From: Eucalyptus grandis
Taxonomy: Eukaryota; Streptophyta; Magnoliopsida; Myrtales; Myrtaceae
Direction of reading: 5' to 3'
Assembly: GCF_016545825.1 (NCBI RefSeq)
Contig: NC_052616.1
Location: forward strand, 13,268,001 to 13,332,000
Length of the DNA stretch: 64,000 bases
The notes under the pieces were generated by a model that saw only the letters and a program-made list of their open reading frames with translations, had not been told where the DNA came from and did no database searches. This document shows positions 50,077 through 62,124 of the stretch, in pieces (positions within the stretch are counted from its first letter, which is position 1; the number at the start of each line of letters is the position of its first letter). A program made the translations under genes and the position numbers.

Positions 50077-52205
50077 ATTACGCCCTCATCACAAAAACAA
50101 TTAAATTTTGCTTTTAGTAAGCGTGTACGTCCCAGGCAACCATGCAACTAGGAGAAAATTAGCTTGCATTGGTTAAATGCGATAATCCAAATCTCTCGGT
50201 GCTTGGAATTAAGGGACAGACCTTTTTACTTCTTGGAAGAATTCATCCTTCGAAATTCTCGCAGGGGTTTGAATTGGATGGCCCTACTTTTTCTCACAAG
50301 TCTGTCCACCAAATGTTTGATAATATGTCAAGCAGGAGACAAAAAGGAAGGTACCAAACGGAAGACACTGTAAATTCACACAAAAGTACGAGCGACTCAA
50401 ACATGCGTCTCGGAATTGTTTTTTTTTTTTCCTTTTCGACTATGGTGTGTCTATCCAGTAGATTGGTGCTGGCAAAAGTAGCATTTTCTCTTCATGGGAT
50501 CTAACGCATTCGTGAATACTCCAATGTTTCTTAAAGATGCAACGGTGTGACCCCGTTTTTAAAGTTTCATGTCGCTGGTGATTGATGATTTATTGTGACA
50601 ATATGCTTGTATTTTAGTAGCTCAGTTATAATCAATGTCCTTTTCCATTTCTGATTTGTTGTTGGACAACTCGGACTTGGTCTAGCTCTCTACACAGTAC
50701 AAGGGCAAGAGCTTTCTTGAAGACTAAAGCCAAAGTATATATTAAGTTTGGTAGAGAGAGAATCCCCTTGGTAGCTTATTCGATGAACGTCCAATCTCAT
50801 AAAACACAATTTAAAAAAAAAAAAAAAAAGACCTATTAAGTTTCAGTATGTGACATTAATTACTTATTTAGAACCATTTTAGATGAATTTCGCCCCAATT
50901 TCCTAGGAAGAAACGGTTGATTGGACTTTTGAATAATGTTATAAAGTATAGATGTTCAGTTTCCTATTGATCAACTAAAAAGATGTAACCAATTGATCTT
51001 AATTGTTTCGGCCAAAAAAAAAGTTGATCTTGTACTTTCCAACTAATTGATAATGGCAGTGGAAACTGTTGAACAGAAGAAACTGTGCAGAGACTTTTAG
51101 GTAGAACTAACTTCCCAAATTGTGGAGGCGCATAGCGGTTGAAGAACTGGCCTATTGCCGAGATGGGATAGATTTGTGGAGATGGTTGGAGGTTGTTCGG
51201 TCCACATATTGTGCTGATCTAGGAAATAAAGCATTCGTGTTATGTCGTGTAAGATATTTCAACATGTGTTCGACACGCTCCAACAAGCAATCAACAAGTG
51301 TTGGAAAATCCGATACGTGGTCAACTCTCTTGACACGCTCCTACACGCGAGTCTGGAATTCCGATACGCGATTCCAACATGTACAATTTTTTTCAATAGA
51401 TGAGAGATTAAAATGTAAATATATACAAAAATAAAAAATAATGAAAATAATAAAGGGGAAAGACTTTTTGTTATTTTCCATGGTGACATGTGGATTTTTT
51501 CAACTTATTATTAAATGTTAAATTTAATAGTGGAATGTCGATTGCTTGCATTTTTTTCTCCAAGTTTTGTGGATTGTTGTAATGGAATGTAGTTAAATTT
51601 GTCAAATTGAAATAATGCATGATATTAACAAATGGTAGGTTAAATTTTAGTGTAAATTCATTCTAGGCTTTTTTTATTAATTATTTATTGGTGAATTTGA
51701 ATGAAATTAATTTGATTAAAATAATCATAAAAATGATAATTTATTATATATGTATATATGTATATTTTTAAAAAATGATGTGTCGGCGTGTTGTGTCGTA
51801 TCGTATCGTGTGTCTCATGTTAGTGTTGATGCTACTTAGGTGCTAATTGGGTTTTCTTCGGGGATCAAGGAGAGGATCATTCAACTCGAGGTCCAGGGAA
51901 GGTGACAGTTGTGAAAGTCATGACCAGCAATTTGTAACATCTGACCCAATCTTAAGCTGTTTCATCAGCTCAAACCTAACTTCGTCCCAAACTTTTTACG
52001 TGGAAATGTGAGCTTGAGAAAGCCTATGGTGCATCATCGGAATGCCTACATCAAGCGGTATAGCCCGCAAAATAGATTCAACAAATTGGACTAGAAAAAA
52101 TTATTTGGAACTCACAGTTGGCCAATTTAATTGTTCGTTCATGGAAATGCAAAAATGATGTATTCTAGTAGTGTATATATGTCATTTTATACAAAACTCG
52201 CGGGG
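50077..52205. other. Unassigned spacer with decayed repeat
   Basis: No gene. 51235-51380 and 51780-51825 carry gtgttcgacacgctcc- and gtgtcggcgtgttgtgtcg-type words in opposite sense, a motif of some plant MITEs, and may be the two ends of one element of about 600 bp. An A-rich run lies at 50812-50828. Confidence 0.4.
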
Positions 52206-53084
52206 TAAGTACACTATTAGTGCCAAAAGTTATGTATGACGCTCACTTTGGTGCCAAAAGTTTATCTTGGATCACATAAGTGTCAACAAATTTGAAAAAC
52301 GATCATTTCAGTATCAACGCCAATCAATTTGGCCGGAAATCCAACGTGACACTTCTTTATTCATTTTTTAAGCTGACATGGCTTGTCGGAGAGTTGAGTC
52401 AGCATCCAAACAACAAAACAACGCCGTTTGGCATCTTGCTCTCAACTTAGAACCCTAAATCCCCAAATTGAGAGAGAGAGAGAGAGAGAAGGCATGTCGT
52501 CTTCTTCCCCAAAGAACAACACCAGCAACGAACGGCACCAGTAGTAGCACTAGCAGCAGCACTAGCAACGGCACTAGCAACAGCAGCGACGCACCACTAG
52601 GGGCACCTTCGGCCCCTCTTCTTCCTCCTCCTCCTCCACCCTCGCCTCCTATTCTTCCTGCCACTTCTTGCTTGAGCAACAATCTCAGTCTCTCCTTGCT
52701 CACCTGGTCGAGCAACTACGATGGTAGCCGAGTGACAGTGGCCGAACGATGGCAGGCAAACGATGATGGCCGAGCGACAAAGACGAAGAAACCCTAATTT
52801 CAATCCACATATTAGCTATATGACGTCATTTTTGCAAGGATGTCCACATATGACGGCAAAACGATGTTGTTTCTTGAGGAGGATGGAAACGACATTGTTT
52901 AAAAGCCACCGTAACTTTTTTTTTTTTAATATAAAAGCCACGTAATTAATTTGGTTGGAATCTCTCATCAATTGCATCAAAGTAATCATTTTTTTTTTCC
53001 GATTTGGCACTTAAATGATCCAAAATAAACTTTTGACACCAAAGTAAGTGTCGTATACAACTTTTGGCACTGATAGTGTACTTA
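52206..53084. mobile_element. MITE with long TIRs and low-complexity core, upstream of NLR3
   Basis: Ends taagtacactattagtgcc and, inverted, taagtacactatcagtgcc; the inverted homology runs for about 80 bp. The core carries an AG run (52471-52489) and a Ser/Thr/Pro-coding low-complexity tract. Same family as the element in the NLR pseudogene at 22084. The target site is unclear: the flanks aaaactcgcgggg and aaaactcacagtgg are similar but not identical. Confidence 0.75.
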
Positions 53085-53287
53085 TCTCAAAACTCACAGT
53101 GGGTTGCCTAATTAGTGATTTTCTATTTAAAACCAGGTCAATTGTTTCCAAAAAAAAAAAAGGAAGTGCAAATCTAGTTACTTAATGTATTCTATGTTAC
53201 TTCATTGAAAGATCGAAACATTCATAAACTATCGTGCTAAGAAGTACTTCTACAGAAATATAACAGCAAAAGATCGCTTCAAATACC

Positions 53288-53925
53288 AAAAGTTGGCACA
53301 AATGGACATTTAAGTGTCAAAAGTTACGAAAGTGATACTTAAGTGCCAAAATCGAAGCAAAATGGATCACTTAAGTGTCAATCCGGCCAAAATGTTGACG
53401 TACGCAATTTCCGGCGAAGTAAGTGCAAAATGGAGTCGTTTTGCATGCTGACATTACTAGACAAAGTAAAAACGACGTCGTTTTGGTGCTGATGTGTAAA
53501 AATTAATTAAATTTAATTTAAAACTCAATTTATTTAAAACATTTAAAAATAAAAATAAAAATATTAAAAAATATTAAAAAATATATTTTAAAAAAAAAGA
53601 GTTGGCAACCCTAGCCAACCCTCCCTCTTTCATCGCCGGCCCTTCCCGGTGGCAGTGATGGCTCAGCCCTTAGCCGCCTCATTTTTAAATATTTTAAATA
53701 AATTTAGTTTTAAATTTAATTTAATTAATTTTTATATTAATTTTTTATCATGTCAACATCAAAACGACACCATTTTGCATTTGCTTTTGGAAAATCGCTA
53801 CGTTAGCATTTTGATCGGATTGTCATTTAAGTGATCAATTTTGCTTTGATTTTGGCATTTAAGTGTCATTTTCATAACTTTTGGCATTTAACGTGTCTTT
53901 TTGTACAAACTTTTGACTCCAGGAT
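53288..53925. mobile_element. Foldback MITE just upstream of NLR3
   Basis: Arms of about 250 bp face each other: acttaagtgccaaaatcgaagcaaaa-type sequence on the left and its inverse on the right, continuing through attaaatttaatttaaa to a short central part (53600-53690). Its right end lies about 235 bp before the NLR3 start codon, close to the TATA box. Related to 52206-53084 by the word gtgccaaaag. Confidence 0.7.
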
Positions 53926-53995
53926 CCGATGTTGAAATATAACATATTGAATAGTTGGTAGGAGTAAATATTAATGTCGGTAGTTGGGAAAAGGA

Positions 53996-54005
53996 CTATA
54001 AAATA
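53996..54005 (+). promoter_or_regulatory. Putative NLR3 TATA box
   Basis: ctataaaata, about 155 bp before the NLR3 ATG and 70 bp after the foldback MITE. Position and sequence fit; not tested. Confidence 0.5.
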
Positions 54006-54160
54006 TAATTTGCTAAGGAAAGAAAAACAAAATTTAAAGTTCAGCACAGACATCATACGTTTCACCATTTCCACGCTGAACTCCCCAACTTTTGGAGCAA
54101 CAATGAAAAAGATCCTGCCAGCGTTATAATCCACTACTTCTGCACACGCACAATTAGAGC

Positions 54161-57046
54161 ATGGCAGAAGCTGCCGTGAACTTCCTCATTGGGAAGCTCA
54201 CAAATTTTCTGGACAATGAAGTGCAATTCTTCAGAGATGCTGAGGACGAAGTTCGCTCAGTGAGAGGACAGCTCGAGTGCATAAGTGCATCACTGAGGGT
54301 CGCAGATTCCCTGGAAGAGAGAGATGAGGAAGTCAAGGAATGGGTAAAGCAGCTGAGAGAGATTGCATATGTCACTGAAGATGCTCTCGACGAGTTCAGA
54401 CTTCTCTTGGCGCATGATCATGGGGTTGGGTTTGCCGGTCTCTTCCGTAGGATATCTTGCTGTGTGAAGAACATGAAAGCTCGATATCGGACCATTTCGC
54501 AGATACAGAACATCAACTCCAGAATCAAAAGCTTATGTGATGGACACCAGAGGCTACGCCACAAGTTTAGTAAAGCTGAACATGGCCCAGGCTCCAATTA
54601 CTCTGACAACACATGCCATGAGCACCGAGGTAATGCCTTTTTTTTAGACAAAAATGAGCTTGTGGGCATTGAAGAACAGAAGAAGCAGCTGGTTGCGTGG
54701 TTAATTGAGGGCACTTCTGGGCCGCAAGTTATCTCAGTCGTTGGGATGGGAGGATTGGGCAAAACCACGCTGGTAAATGAAGTTTATCAAGATCCAGAGG
54801 TCAAGAAACATTTCAGGGTATGTGCTTCGATCAATTTCTCTGGCTCTCCAAATATTGGAGAGCTCCTCCAGGACATGCGTCAGCAAATTGGGAGAGTGAT
54901 TGAGCAACCGATTCCTCGTGGTGCAGACACCATGAATATCTATTGGCTGAAGATGTTAATCAAGGACTTGCTACAGGGAGTGAGGTATCTGGTTGTTCTA
55001 GATGACACATGGAGGATAGACGAATGGGATGCAGTCAAACATGCACTCCCTAACAACATGTGCGGCAGCCGAATAATCATCACAACCAGGAATTATGATC
55101 TAGCACACACCTCCTGCCGAGAATTCAAGGGGAAGGTCTATAAGATGGAGCCTCTGCCAGTAGAACAGTCATGGAAGCTTTTTTGCACGAAGACATTTCA
55201 GGGGAGTTCATGCCCTTCCCATCTGGAGGAGACCTGTGAGTTTATTTTAAGACAGTGTGAAGGACTGCCGCTTGCCATAGTGGCTGTCAGTGGTGTTTTG
55301 GCTACAAAAGAGAAGCACAGAATAGATGAATGGGAATTGGTTCGTCGCAGTCTTGGTACAGAGACTGACTGCAACAACAAACGCAAAAACTTGAAGAGAG
55401 TTCTTTCGCTCAGCTTTAATGATCTGCCATACTACCTGAAATCCTGCTTCTTGCACTTAAGTTTATTTCCCAAGGGTCGCCCCATTAAGCGTCAGAGACT
55501 TATTCGGTTATGGGTCGCAGAAGGATTTGTTGAAAAGAAAGAAGGAAAAACCCTCGAAGAAGTTGCTAAGGACTACATGATGGAGCTGTTGAACAGAAGC
55601 CTGATAGAGGTTGCTGCTAGACGAAGTGATGGAACTGTCGATTATTGCCGCATCCATGATCTTCTGTGGGACATTGTCACTTCAAAGTCGACCGGTCAGG
55701 GGTTTGGAGAAATAGCCAAAGAAGAAAATTGTGAACAGCCAGACAAAGTTTTTTTTGGTAAAGAACAGCCAGACAAAGTTCGTCGACTGTCATTACAGAA
55801 AACCCTGCAAGCTCTGCAACAGAACTGGTCCTTTTCTCAACTTCGCTCTTTATATATGTTTGGGATGGAGAGATCATTTATGAATAAAGTTCTTGCTAGT
55901 GATATGAAACTGCTCAATGTTTTGGATATGCTAGCGGCTCCTTTAAAAAGGTTCCCTGCTCAAGTTGCTGATTGGTGTTATCTGAGATATCTAAGTTTCA
56001 GGGGCACTGAGGTAAGTACAGTTCCAAGTTCTATTGTGAGGCTTCAAAACTTAGAGACTCTAGACCTTAAACACACAAATGTCACCAAATTGCCTGTTGA
56101 GATCTTGAAACTTCAACGACTTCGTCATCTCCTTGTTTATCGCTACAACTATATATCCTATTCAAACTTCAAATTTGGCTTTAAGGCCCTTAGAGGAATA
56201 GGGGCTTTGCAATCCCTCCAAAAGCTCTGCTATATAGAGGCAGACGACGAGAGTAGCAGCAGTGTTATGAGAGAGCTTGGAAAGTTGACACAACTGGATA
56301 GGTTGGCCATTCTGAAATTAAGAAAAGAAGATGGAAGGAATTTGTGCTTGTCAATCTCCAAACTAACCAGGCTTCAAGCAATGTCCATAGTTTCTTTTGA
56401 TGATGATGAGATTCTTGATCTGCAGCACCTCTCTAGTCCACCTCCATTCCTTGAGAGACTGTACTTACACGGACGCTTGGAGGCTTTACCACACTGGCTA
56501 CCCTCTCTCAGTAGCGTGATAAAATTGTACCTGAGGTACTGTAGCCTAAAGGATGACCCTCTTGTGTCTCTCCAAAATCTGCCCAATCTTGTGCATCTCG
56601 AGTTGATTCAGGGTTACGAAGGAAGCTCATTGTGCTTTAAAGCAAAAGGTTTTAAGAAGCTAAGGATTCTGAGTCTTGATCTTTTCAACAAACTCAGGTG
56701 CATAGAGGTGGAGAAGGAAGCAATGCCTTTTCTTGAGAAGCTTGTTTTTCAGCGTTGCAAGTTACTAGAGAAGCTTCCTTTAGGTATTGAACACCTGACA
56801 AACCTAAAAGTGCTGGAGATTTTCGATATGCCAGATGAGCTCGTCAAGAAGCTTATGCAAGGCGGACAAGATGATGACTATCATAAAGTTGCACATGTTC
56901 CGGAAATACGTTGTGGCTACTGGAGAGATGAGAGTTGGGACGTCCAGTTAATCGATAGATCAGTGCAGAGAGATGGTGCTACTACCCAAGGCACAAGCAT
57001 GGGGAGCAATGAGTTCCCACCATGTGGAAGTGAGTGTACTACATAA
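54161..57046 (+). CDS. NLR3: RPM1-like CC-NBS-LRR disease-resistance protein
   Basis: Single-exon, 961 aa, complete. Coiled coil (Rx type) 1-140 with the EDVID-like T-E-D-A-L-D-E-F (72-79); NB-ARC about 165-510; LRRs about 545-930; a short Ser/Gly-rich tail. All switch motifs are standard: P-loop G-M-G-G-L-G-K-T-T (195-203), kinase-2 L-V-V-L-D-D-T-W (277-284), RNBS-B S-R-I-I-I-T-T-R (303-310), G-L-P-L-A-I (368-373), RNBS-D C-F-L-H-L-S-L-F-P (429-437), and I-H-D (498-500) as MHD. This predicts a working nucleotide-binding immune receptor acting in the cytosol/at the plasma membrane; its effector is unknown. The start is the first ATG of the frame and gives M-A-E-A. A 30-bp near-repeat (55733-55780) doubles E-Q-P-D-K-V. 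Closest relative here is the truncated NLR4. Two MITEs sit in its upstream region. Confidence 0.95.
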   Translation: MAEAAVNFLIGKLTNFLDNEVQFFRDAEDEVRSVRGQLECISASLRVADSLEERDEEVKEWVKQLREIAYVTEDALDEFRLLLAHDHGVGFAGLFRRISCCVKNMKARYRTISQIQNINSRIKSLCDGHQRLRHKFSKAEHGPGSNYSDNTCHEHRGNAFFLDKNELVGIEEQKKQLVAWLIEGTSGPQVISVVGMGGLGKTTLVNEVYQDPEVKKHFRVCASINFSGSPNIGELLQDMRQQIGRVIEQPIPRGADTMNIYWLKMLIKDLLQGVRYLVVLDDTWRIDEWDAVKHALPNNMCGSRIIITTRNYDLAHTSCREFKGKVYKMEPLPVEQSWKLFCTKTFQGSSCPSHLEETCEFILRQCEGLPLAIVAVSGVLATKEKHRIDEWELVRRSLGTETDCNNKRKNLKRVLSLSFNDLPYYLKSCFLHLSLFPKGRPIKRQRLIRLWVAEGFVEKKEGKTLEEVAKDYMMELLNRSLIEVAARRSDGTVDYCRIHDLLWDIVTSKSTGQGFGEIAKEENCEQPDKVFFGKEQPDKVRRLSLQKTLQALQQNWSFSQLRSLYMFGMERSFMNKVLASDMKLLNVLDMLAAPLKRFPAQVADWCYLRYLSFRGTEVSTVPSSIVRLQNLETLDLKHTNVTKLPVEILKLQRLRHLLVYRYNYISYSNFKFGFKALRGIGALQSLQKLCYIEADDESSSSVMRELGKLTQLDRLAILKLRKEDGRNLCLSISKLTRLQAMSIVSFDDDEILDLQHLSSPPPFLERLYLHGRLEALPHWLPSLSSVIKLYLRYCSLKDDPLVSLQNLPNLVHLELIQGYEGSSLCFKAKGFKKLRILSLDLFNKLRCIEVEKEAMPFLEKLVFQRCKLLEKLPLGIEHLTNLKVLEIFDMPDELVKKLMQGGQDDDYHKVAHVPEIRCGYWRDESWDVQLIDRSVQRDGATTQGTSMGSNEFPPCGSECTT

Positions 57047-57469
57047 GTGAATAACTGTAAATCTGCCAAATGTTTGTGACTTGTGACTTGTAAATGTGAA
57101 TGTGAATGTATTGTAAGGTAGCTGTGAATGTGAGTATGTCTGTAAATGACATTTAGGAACTGTCAAAACTGTTAGTAATGTTTGGAGTTAATCGCATGGT
57201 TTTAAATGTCTCTCAATGTTCTATGAATGGAGCTCGTATGTAATGTTTTAGTAAGCCATTTAGTAAAGACGTAATCCTTTCGTGATTTATCTCGCTCTTC
57301 TCCTGTTGTCTGATCTCTGAAACCTAAAACATGTAACAGGAGCTATTTACCTTGTATTCATTTTACAATGACCCTTTCTTCTTCGATGCCAAGAAAATTT
57401 AATCTGAGTAGATCATCACAGTCACAATGAGAGGGGTTCAACCTTGTCAAGATCTCGCAAGGCCCATTA
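57047..57469. other. NLR3 3' region
   Basis: Includes TGTAA-rich sequence (57058-57260) that resembles a plant 3' UTR with far-upstream polyadenylation elements. No other gene is seen. Confidence 0.4.
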
Positions 57470-58450
57470 TCGGTAGACTTATCAAAATGGATCTTAAATC
57501 TATATATGACCCATTTAAAAAATAAATGGTTCATATATGGGTTACTTCAATTTTGAAGAACCTATCTTAAATGGGTTTTAAATTTAAAGGTTAAAATAAA
57601 TGGGTCTAAATAGGTTGAGTTTAGAATCCATTTCCAAACCACTAGGCTCACCACACTCTCTCTCCCTCTTCAGCTTCATAAAAATATTTTTAAAAATCAA
57701 AATTATAATTATTTTTTATTTTTGCTTTCTTCTTCCTCGACTAGAGGCCAACCACAACGATGGCCAACAATTGGTTAGGAGAGGATGAGCTCACAAGAGG
57801 CTGGTAAAGCTTGAGCTCATAGGCCTCGAGCAAGCTCAAGCCTCATCGATGGGGCGAGCTCAATCTTGCACAAGGCTGGTGAGCCTTGAGCTTGCTTGTG
57901 GCCACTCGTCGATACTCATCGTGGTCAGCGACCGGTCAAAGAAGAAGGAAAAAGAAAAGTAAAAAAATGTAACAAAAATAATTAAAATTTCAATTTTTAA
58001 TAATAAAATATAAAAGATATTTAAAGGGGTGCATAGAGGAAAATCAAATCACAATTTCCACACCAAACAGTAGAAAATATTTTCTATGTTAATTTTAGAT
58101 TTGAGGTAAATACTAGAAAATATTGTTATTTTCTTAGAAAATGATTTTTTAGAAAACAATTTTCAAGAAACAAACAGATCCTCAATTTTTTAAAAAATTT
58201 TAAAAAATTATTCACTAGTTTTGTATTGCATGAAAGTGTTCTATTGAAACCATTTTTAAAAACAATCATAAGAAACAAACTTTCCTAAACTTGGTTAAAC
58301 GGGTCAGGTTAAATATGGGTTAGGTCGGCTATCGGTCTAGAAAATTTGCATTACAATGGATTAGTCATAAACAGGTTAATTGTGTTAATTTGGATAGAAC
58401 CATTTATGATCTAACCTGATCCACTCTTTTGACAGGTTTTTATCGGTATC
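57470..58450. mobile_element. Probable MITE-like element with captured low-complexity core
   Basis: Ends are loosely inverted (cggtagacttatcaaaatggatc against ccgataaaaacctgtcaaaagagtggatc). The interior holds a GC-richer core (57740-57920, gagctcaa/aagcttgagc words) and AT-rich palindromic DNA (58080-58210). No protein. Borders are approximate. Confidence 0.4.
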
Positions 58451-60890
58451 CAAAGATTGATAAGTAAAACATTCAAGAGTCAACCTGTCATGAGTTCTTA
58501 TTCAAAAGCATTTTCACTGCCGGAAGATTTAATGCTCCTGCTATTTAATTGCTTACTCCAGTTTGAGATGTTTCTGATGCTGGCCTTCACCTCTAACGCC
58601 TACGGCTATGCTGTAGTAGGCTGATGAGATGATAAATGAACTTTCTAGCAGGGTCCAGTCTCATGTTTTCCTTGATTGGATAAAAAGGAAATCAGGTCAT
58701 TTGTTGTATGATAAACCTGGTTAGCTTAATTACATCCTTAAACTATCTACAGAATGTTCCCCTGATAATCTGAACTGAATCAGACTTGTGTTCTTGCTGG
58801 AAGTTCACTGCCAAATGTCAGCAAAATATGAACCTTCCTTGTATGTCATTTTAATTTCCCGTGGTAGATTAAAAACAAAAGTTCCGGTTATAATCTGCTG
58901 ATATCCTATTTGCAGATAAATCATAACGAAATCCCCTGAATCTCCTGGAGTAACGGACGAGCTCTATCTCTAAAACAGCTATAAAACTCCGACGAAATTA
59001 GCTACTGTTTTTATCCACAACTCTTGGTTCTCGTTAAAAGGCCAGAGTCTCCATTTTAAAGAGACAAACTGTTTTGACTTCTTCAAATGAGCAAGAATGT
59101 ATTCACCATGTTTGAAAGTCTCATAGGTGCTGGCTTGAGGACCAAATGCTCATTTGATTTTGGTCAGTCAAATGGACAAACTTTCTGGAGTTTTTGATTC
59201 AGCACCAGCACCTCCATTTTTCCCCGATGCCTGAGTAAGGCTAGAAAAGGTTAATAAAATGAGAAATGCAAAACATGCATCGAGGTAAATAGTAATTCGC
59301 TCTTCCGATTTTCGTTATCAAGTGTATTCATCAAACGGGATATTCAGATGAAGTAATTCTATTCGTGAGCCCACACTAAAAAAAGTCAACAATGGATTGC
59401 TGTAATCTCGAACTTTACCAACATATTAACAACCCGATTCAATTGATCTTATGTCTCATCTCGTGTTACATCCATGCTCCAATTTTGTTTACGAGACCAA
59501 ATTTTAATGTACATGATATACAACTCAATTGATGACGGGATGACAAGAATCAACGTCAACGATTTTCGGTTAAATTTGGTCGAAAGTACTACATTGGAAA
59601 ATTATCAAAAGGTCTAGAATGAAATTAACAAAATTGAAAAGTTTAAGATTATATAGGCTGTCACATAATAAATGTAGGATTTATTGGACAATTATCTGTA
59701 TGAGAGATGGTGGCCCGACAATATGGATGTAACAAGCGGTTGTTAACTTAATTGCTTGTTTTTCGGAACTTGTTAGAGGGAGTTCATGTCTTGACTTGGA
59801 ATAGTGGCTCGACACAGACGGCTTTTCTTCCACGTAATAGACCGCGACAGCCGCTCTAATTTTATCGAAAAGCCCTTAATTTTGTGTTTGATAAGGATTT
59901 TGTTGATGTCGTTCTTTGTTTAGAGCTATCTGTCATTAGGGACTGATAAGCAACTCTTCAATTTATTTCGTTAATAGCTTCATACGTGCTGATAGGATAG
60001 GCCTTTTTTTTTTTTTTTTAATTCGATGAGTGTTGCTCTTCCTCTCAAATATGGTCCCCTTCTCATTGGCCAGTAGAAGAACAAGACGTATATATAGCTA
60101 TGAATTGTATGCACAAGTTATGCGTACCCAATCTTGACCATTTCGCACTTGAGATGATTTAGTAGGGTGATGCCACCGGAAAACTCAGAGCATCGTACAG
60201 TAAATCTGAGCTTAGTTGCTTGTTCATTGCCTAACTTTAGTTGATGAATTGTTCTACTTCCTAGCAAAGAGATGTTGCTTGAATTTGCTTCACGTAGCCT
60301 GGTCAAAAAATAAAAAATGGTGTTTACGATACTCCGTGATAAGTCCACGGATTTCACTTGACTGCAGGTACAGATGGATTATCCTGGCCTGGAGTGCTGA
60401 AGCCTTGATTCCGAATTGATGGAAAATTTTCGTCCATCCATCTTAGTCATAAATCAGCTATTAAGTTGCAATGCAACATAAGGCTGTAATCACGCAGGAT
60501 TTGGTAACTGAAATATGATTGGATACTGTGAACTCAAACAAGCACGTCTAAATTAAATGTTCTTGGATTCAGATAAATCTACTCCAATAAAGTAAATCAC
60601 GAAAGTTCCTTTGAAGCTTCCCACGATTTTACACTATATTATATTCGACAACGTTGTTCAAGTTATTTCTGCTGGTAATTAAGAAATTTTAATTAGCTTC
60701 TTCGAATAAGCTGGAACTACAAAAGAGTAAAGTACTAACCTACTTGCAGACTTTTCCACACGAAACAAGAAAATTAAATAGATTGCTGTCGAAGGCAAAA
60801 ATATTCAAGAGGATTATGCAAAATCAGAAGGGATATCACTAAAATAAACCAAAACTTGTACAATGTTCTAAATACATGGACCCCACACAA
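58451..60890. other. Unassigned spacer
   Basis: About 2.4 kb with no supportable gene, TE end or tandem repeat. T-rich run at 60005-60020. Confidence 0.45.
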
Positions 60891-60897
60891 AGCAGCT

Positions 60898-60908
60898 GTA
60901 AATATAAG
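60898..60908 (+). promoter_or_regulatory. Putative NLR4 TATA box
   Basis: gtaaatataag about 130 bp before the NLR4 ATG, similar in spacing to NLR3. Confidence 0.35.
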
Positions 60909-61036
60909 AGTCACTAAAGTTAAAACAGTTTGAGAGTTTAGACACTACGACGAGCCTCAACTTCTGCAACCTCAGTCTAAAGCCTCCAGGCAATACATAA
61001 ACCAAAATCCTCACCACCACTCACCAGACTATAGGC

Positions 61037-61571
61037 ATGGCAGAGAGCCCAGTGAATTACCTACTCAACAAGCTCGCACAATTTGTTGAGAACGAGGTGC
61101 AAGTCCTGACAGGAGCCCAAGAAGAAGCCCTCTCAGTGAGAGGAGAATTGGAGGGAGTCCGGGCCTTCCTCAGGGTTGCAGATTCCCTAGAAGAAAGTGA
61201 CAATGAAGTCAAAGTGTGGGTGCAGCAGTTGAGAAACACAGCCTACGACATGGAGGACGCTCTCGATGAGTTCTCTCTGCTCCTGAGACATGATCATGGA
61301 GTCGGTTTCATCAGCCTCATCAGCAGGATGTCTTGCTGCATCAAGAACCTGAAGGCTCGGTACCGACTCACATCTGAAATAAAGCGCATAAACTCCAGAG
61401 TAAAGGGCATATGCAATGGGCACCGGAGGCTGCGCCACAAATTCAGCAGAGCTCAACAAAATCCGAGCTCAACTGGAGCAGACAACACATGACAGGACCA
61501 CCGAGGCAATGCCCTTCTCGTAGATGAAACTGACCTGGTAGGCATTGAGCAGCCGATGATAGAGTCCTAGC
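61037..61571 (+). pseudogene. NLR4: truncated RPM1-like NLR, coiled coil only
   Basis: The open frame 61037-61492 (151 aa) is a complete Rx-type coiled coil, close to NLR3 (M-A-E-S-P-V-N-Y-L-L against M-A-E-A-A-V-N-F-L-I, and D-H-G-V-G-F in both). It ends at TGA 61490-61492 exactly where NLR3 has a Cys codon (TGC) in T-C-H-E-H. The same frame continues after the stop with H-R-G-N-A-L-L-V-D-E-T-D-L-V-G-I-E, matching the NLR3 linker, until a TAG at about 61569; then homology ends abruptly, before the P-loop. So one nonsense change plus loss of everything downstream. It could still make a free coiled-coil protein, since promoter-like DNA and the start are intact; CC-only proteins derived from NLRs are known in plants. 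Whether it is expressed is unknown. Confidence 0.88.
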
Positions 61572-62124
61572 AATTTTGACAAAAAAAGAAGAAGAAAAAG
61601 TCCTAACTATTACATGTGTGTATGACAACGGCAAGTGGCAAGTAGAATCTTGTTAAATACGTTGCTAAAACCTACCACCAGTGGTCATTGTCTTACATTT
61701 TTCAAGAAACTAATTATATTCGACTAGTAAGTTTCAATTATTATCCAACAACTTTTTCATCTTATTTTGAAAACTTGATGTTATCAAGACTCAGAATTTA
61801 GTACTTAAGTTCACTTTTTTATAAAAATAATCTTAAGCATTTGCTTAAAAGATTTAGCTAAATCTAGAATCTACTTAATATGGTAAGTAAGGGAGGGGTT
61901 ACTTAATCTATCAAAGAGAAAAATAATCGATGGCAAGTACAAGCTCGTCAAATATATTGTTTAACCCTTACAATTATGATTGTTGCTTTGTATTTAGCAA
62001 GAAGTTCATAACATTGGACTATGAATTGTTATGTATATCAAAAAAATTATTTTATTGTTTATTTGAACGGTTAAAATTATCGACACTTAAAATTTAGTAC
62101 TCAAATTTTCAATACTTAATTTTC
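61572..62124. other. Unassigned spacer
   Basis: At 61565-61615 the words agtcctagcaa and agtcctaacta surround ttttgacaaaaaaagaag, possibly another SINE tip (compare the ggattgac-poly(A) end of the SINE at 39534). Otherwise AT-rich DNA without recognisable content. Confidence 0.4.

Noticed and set aside
52468..52797. 109-aa open frame rich in Ser, Thr and Pro
   Set aside because: It lies wholly inside a long-TIR MITE and is low complexity; open frames of equal length exist on the opposite strand.
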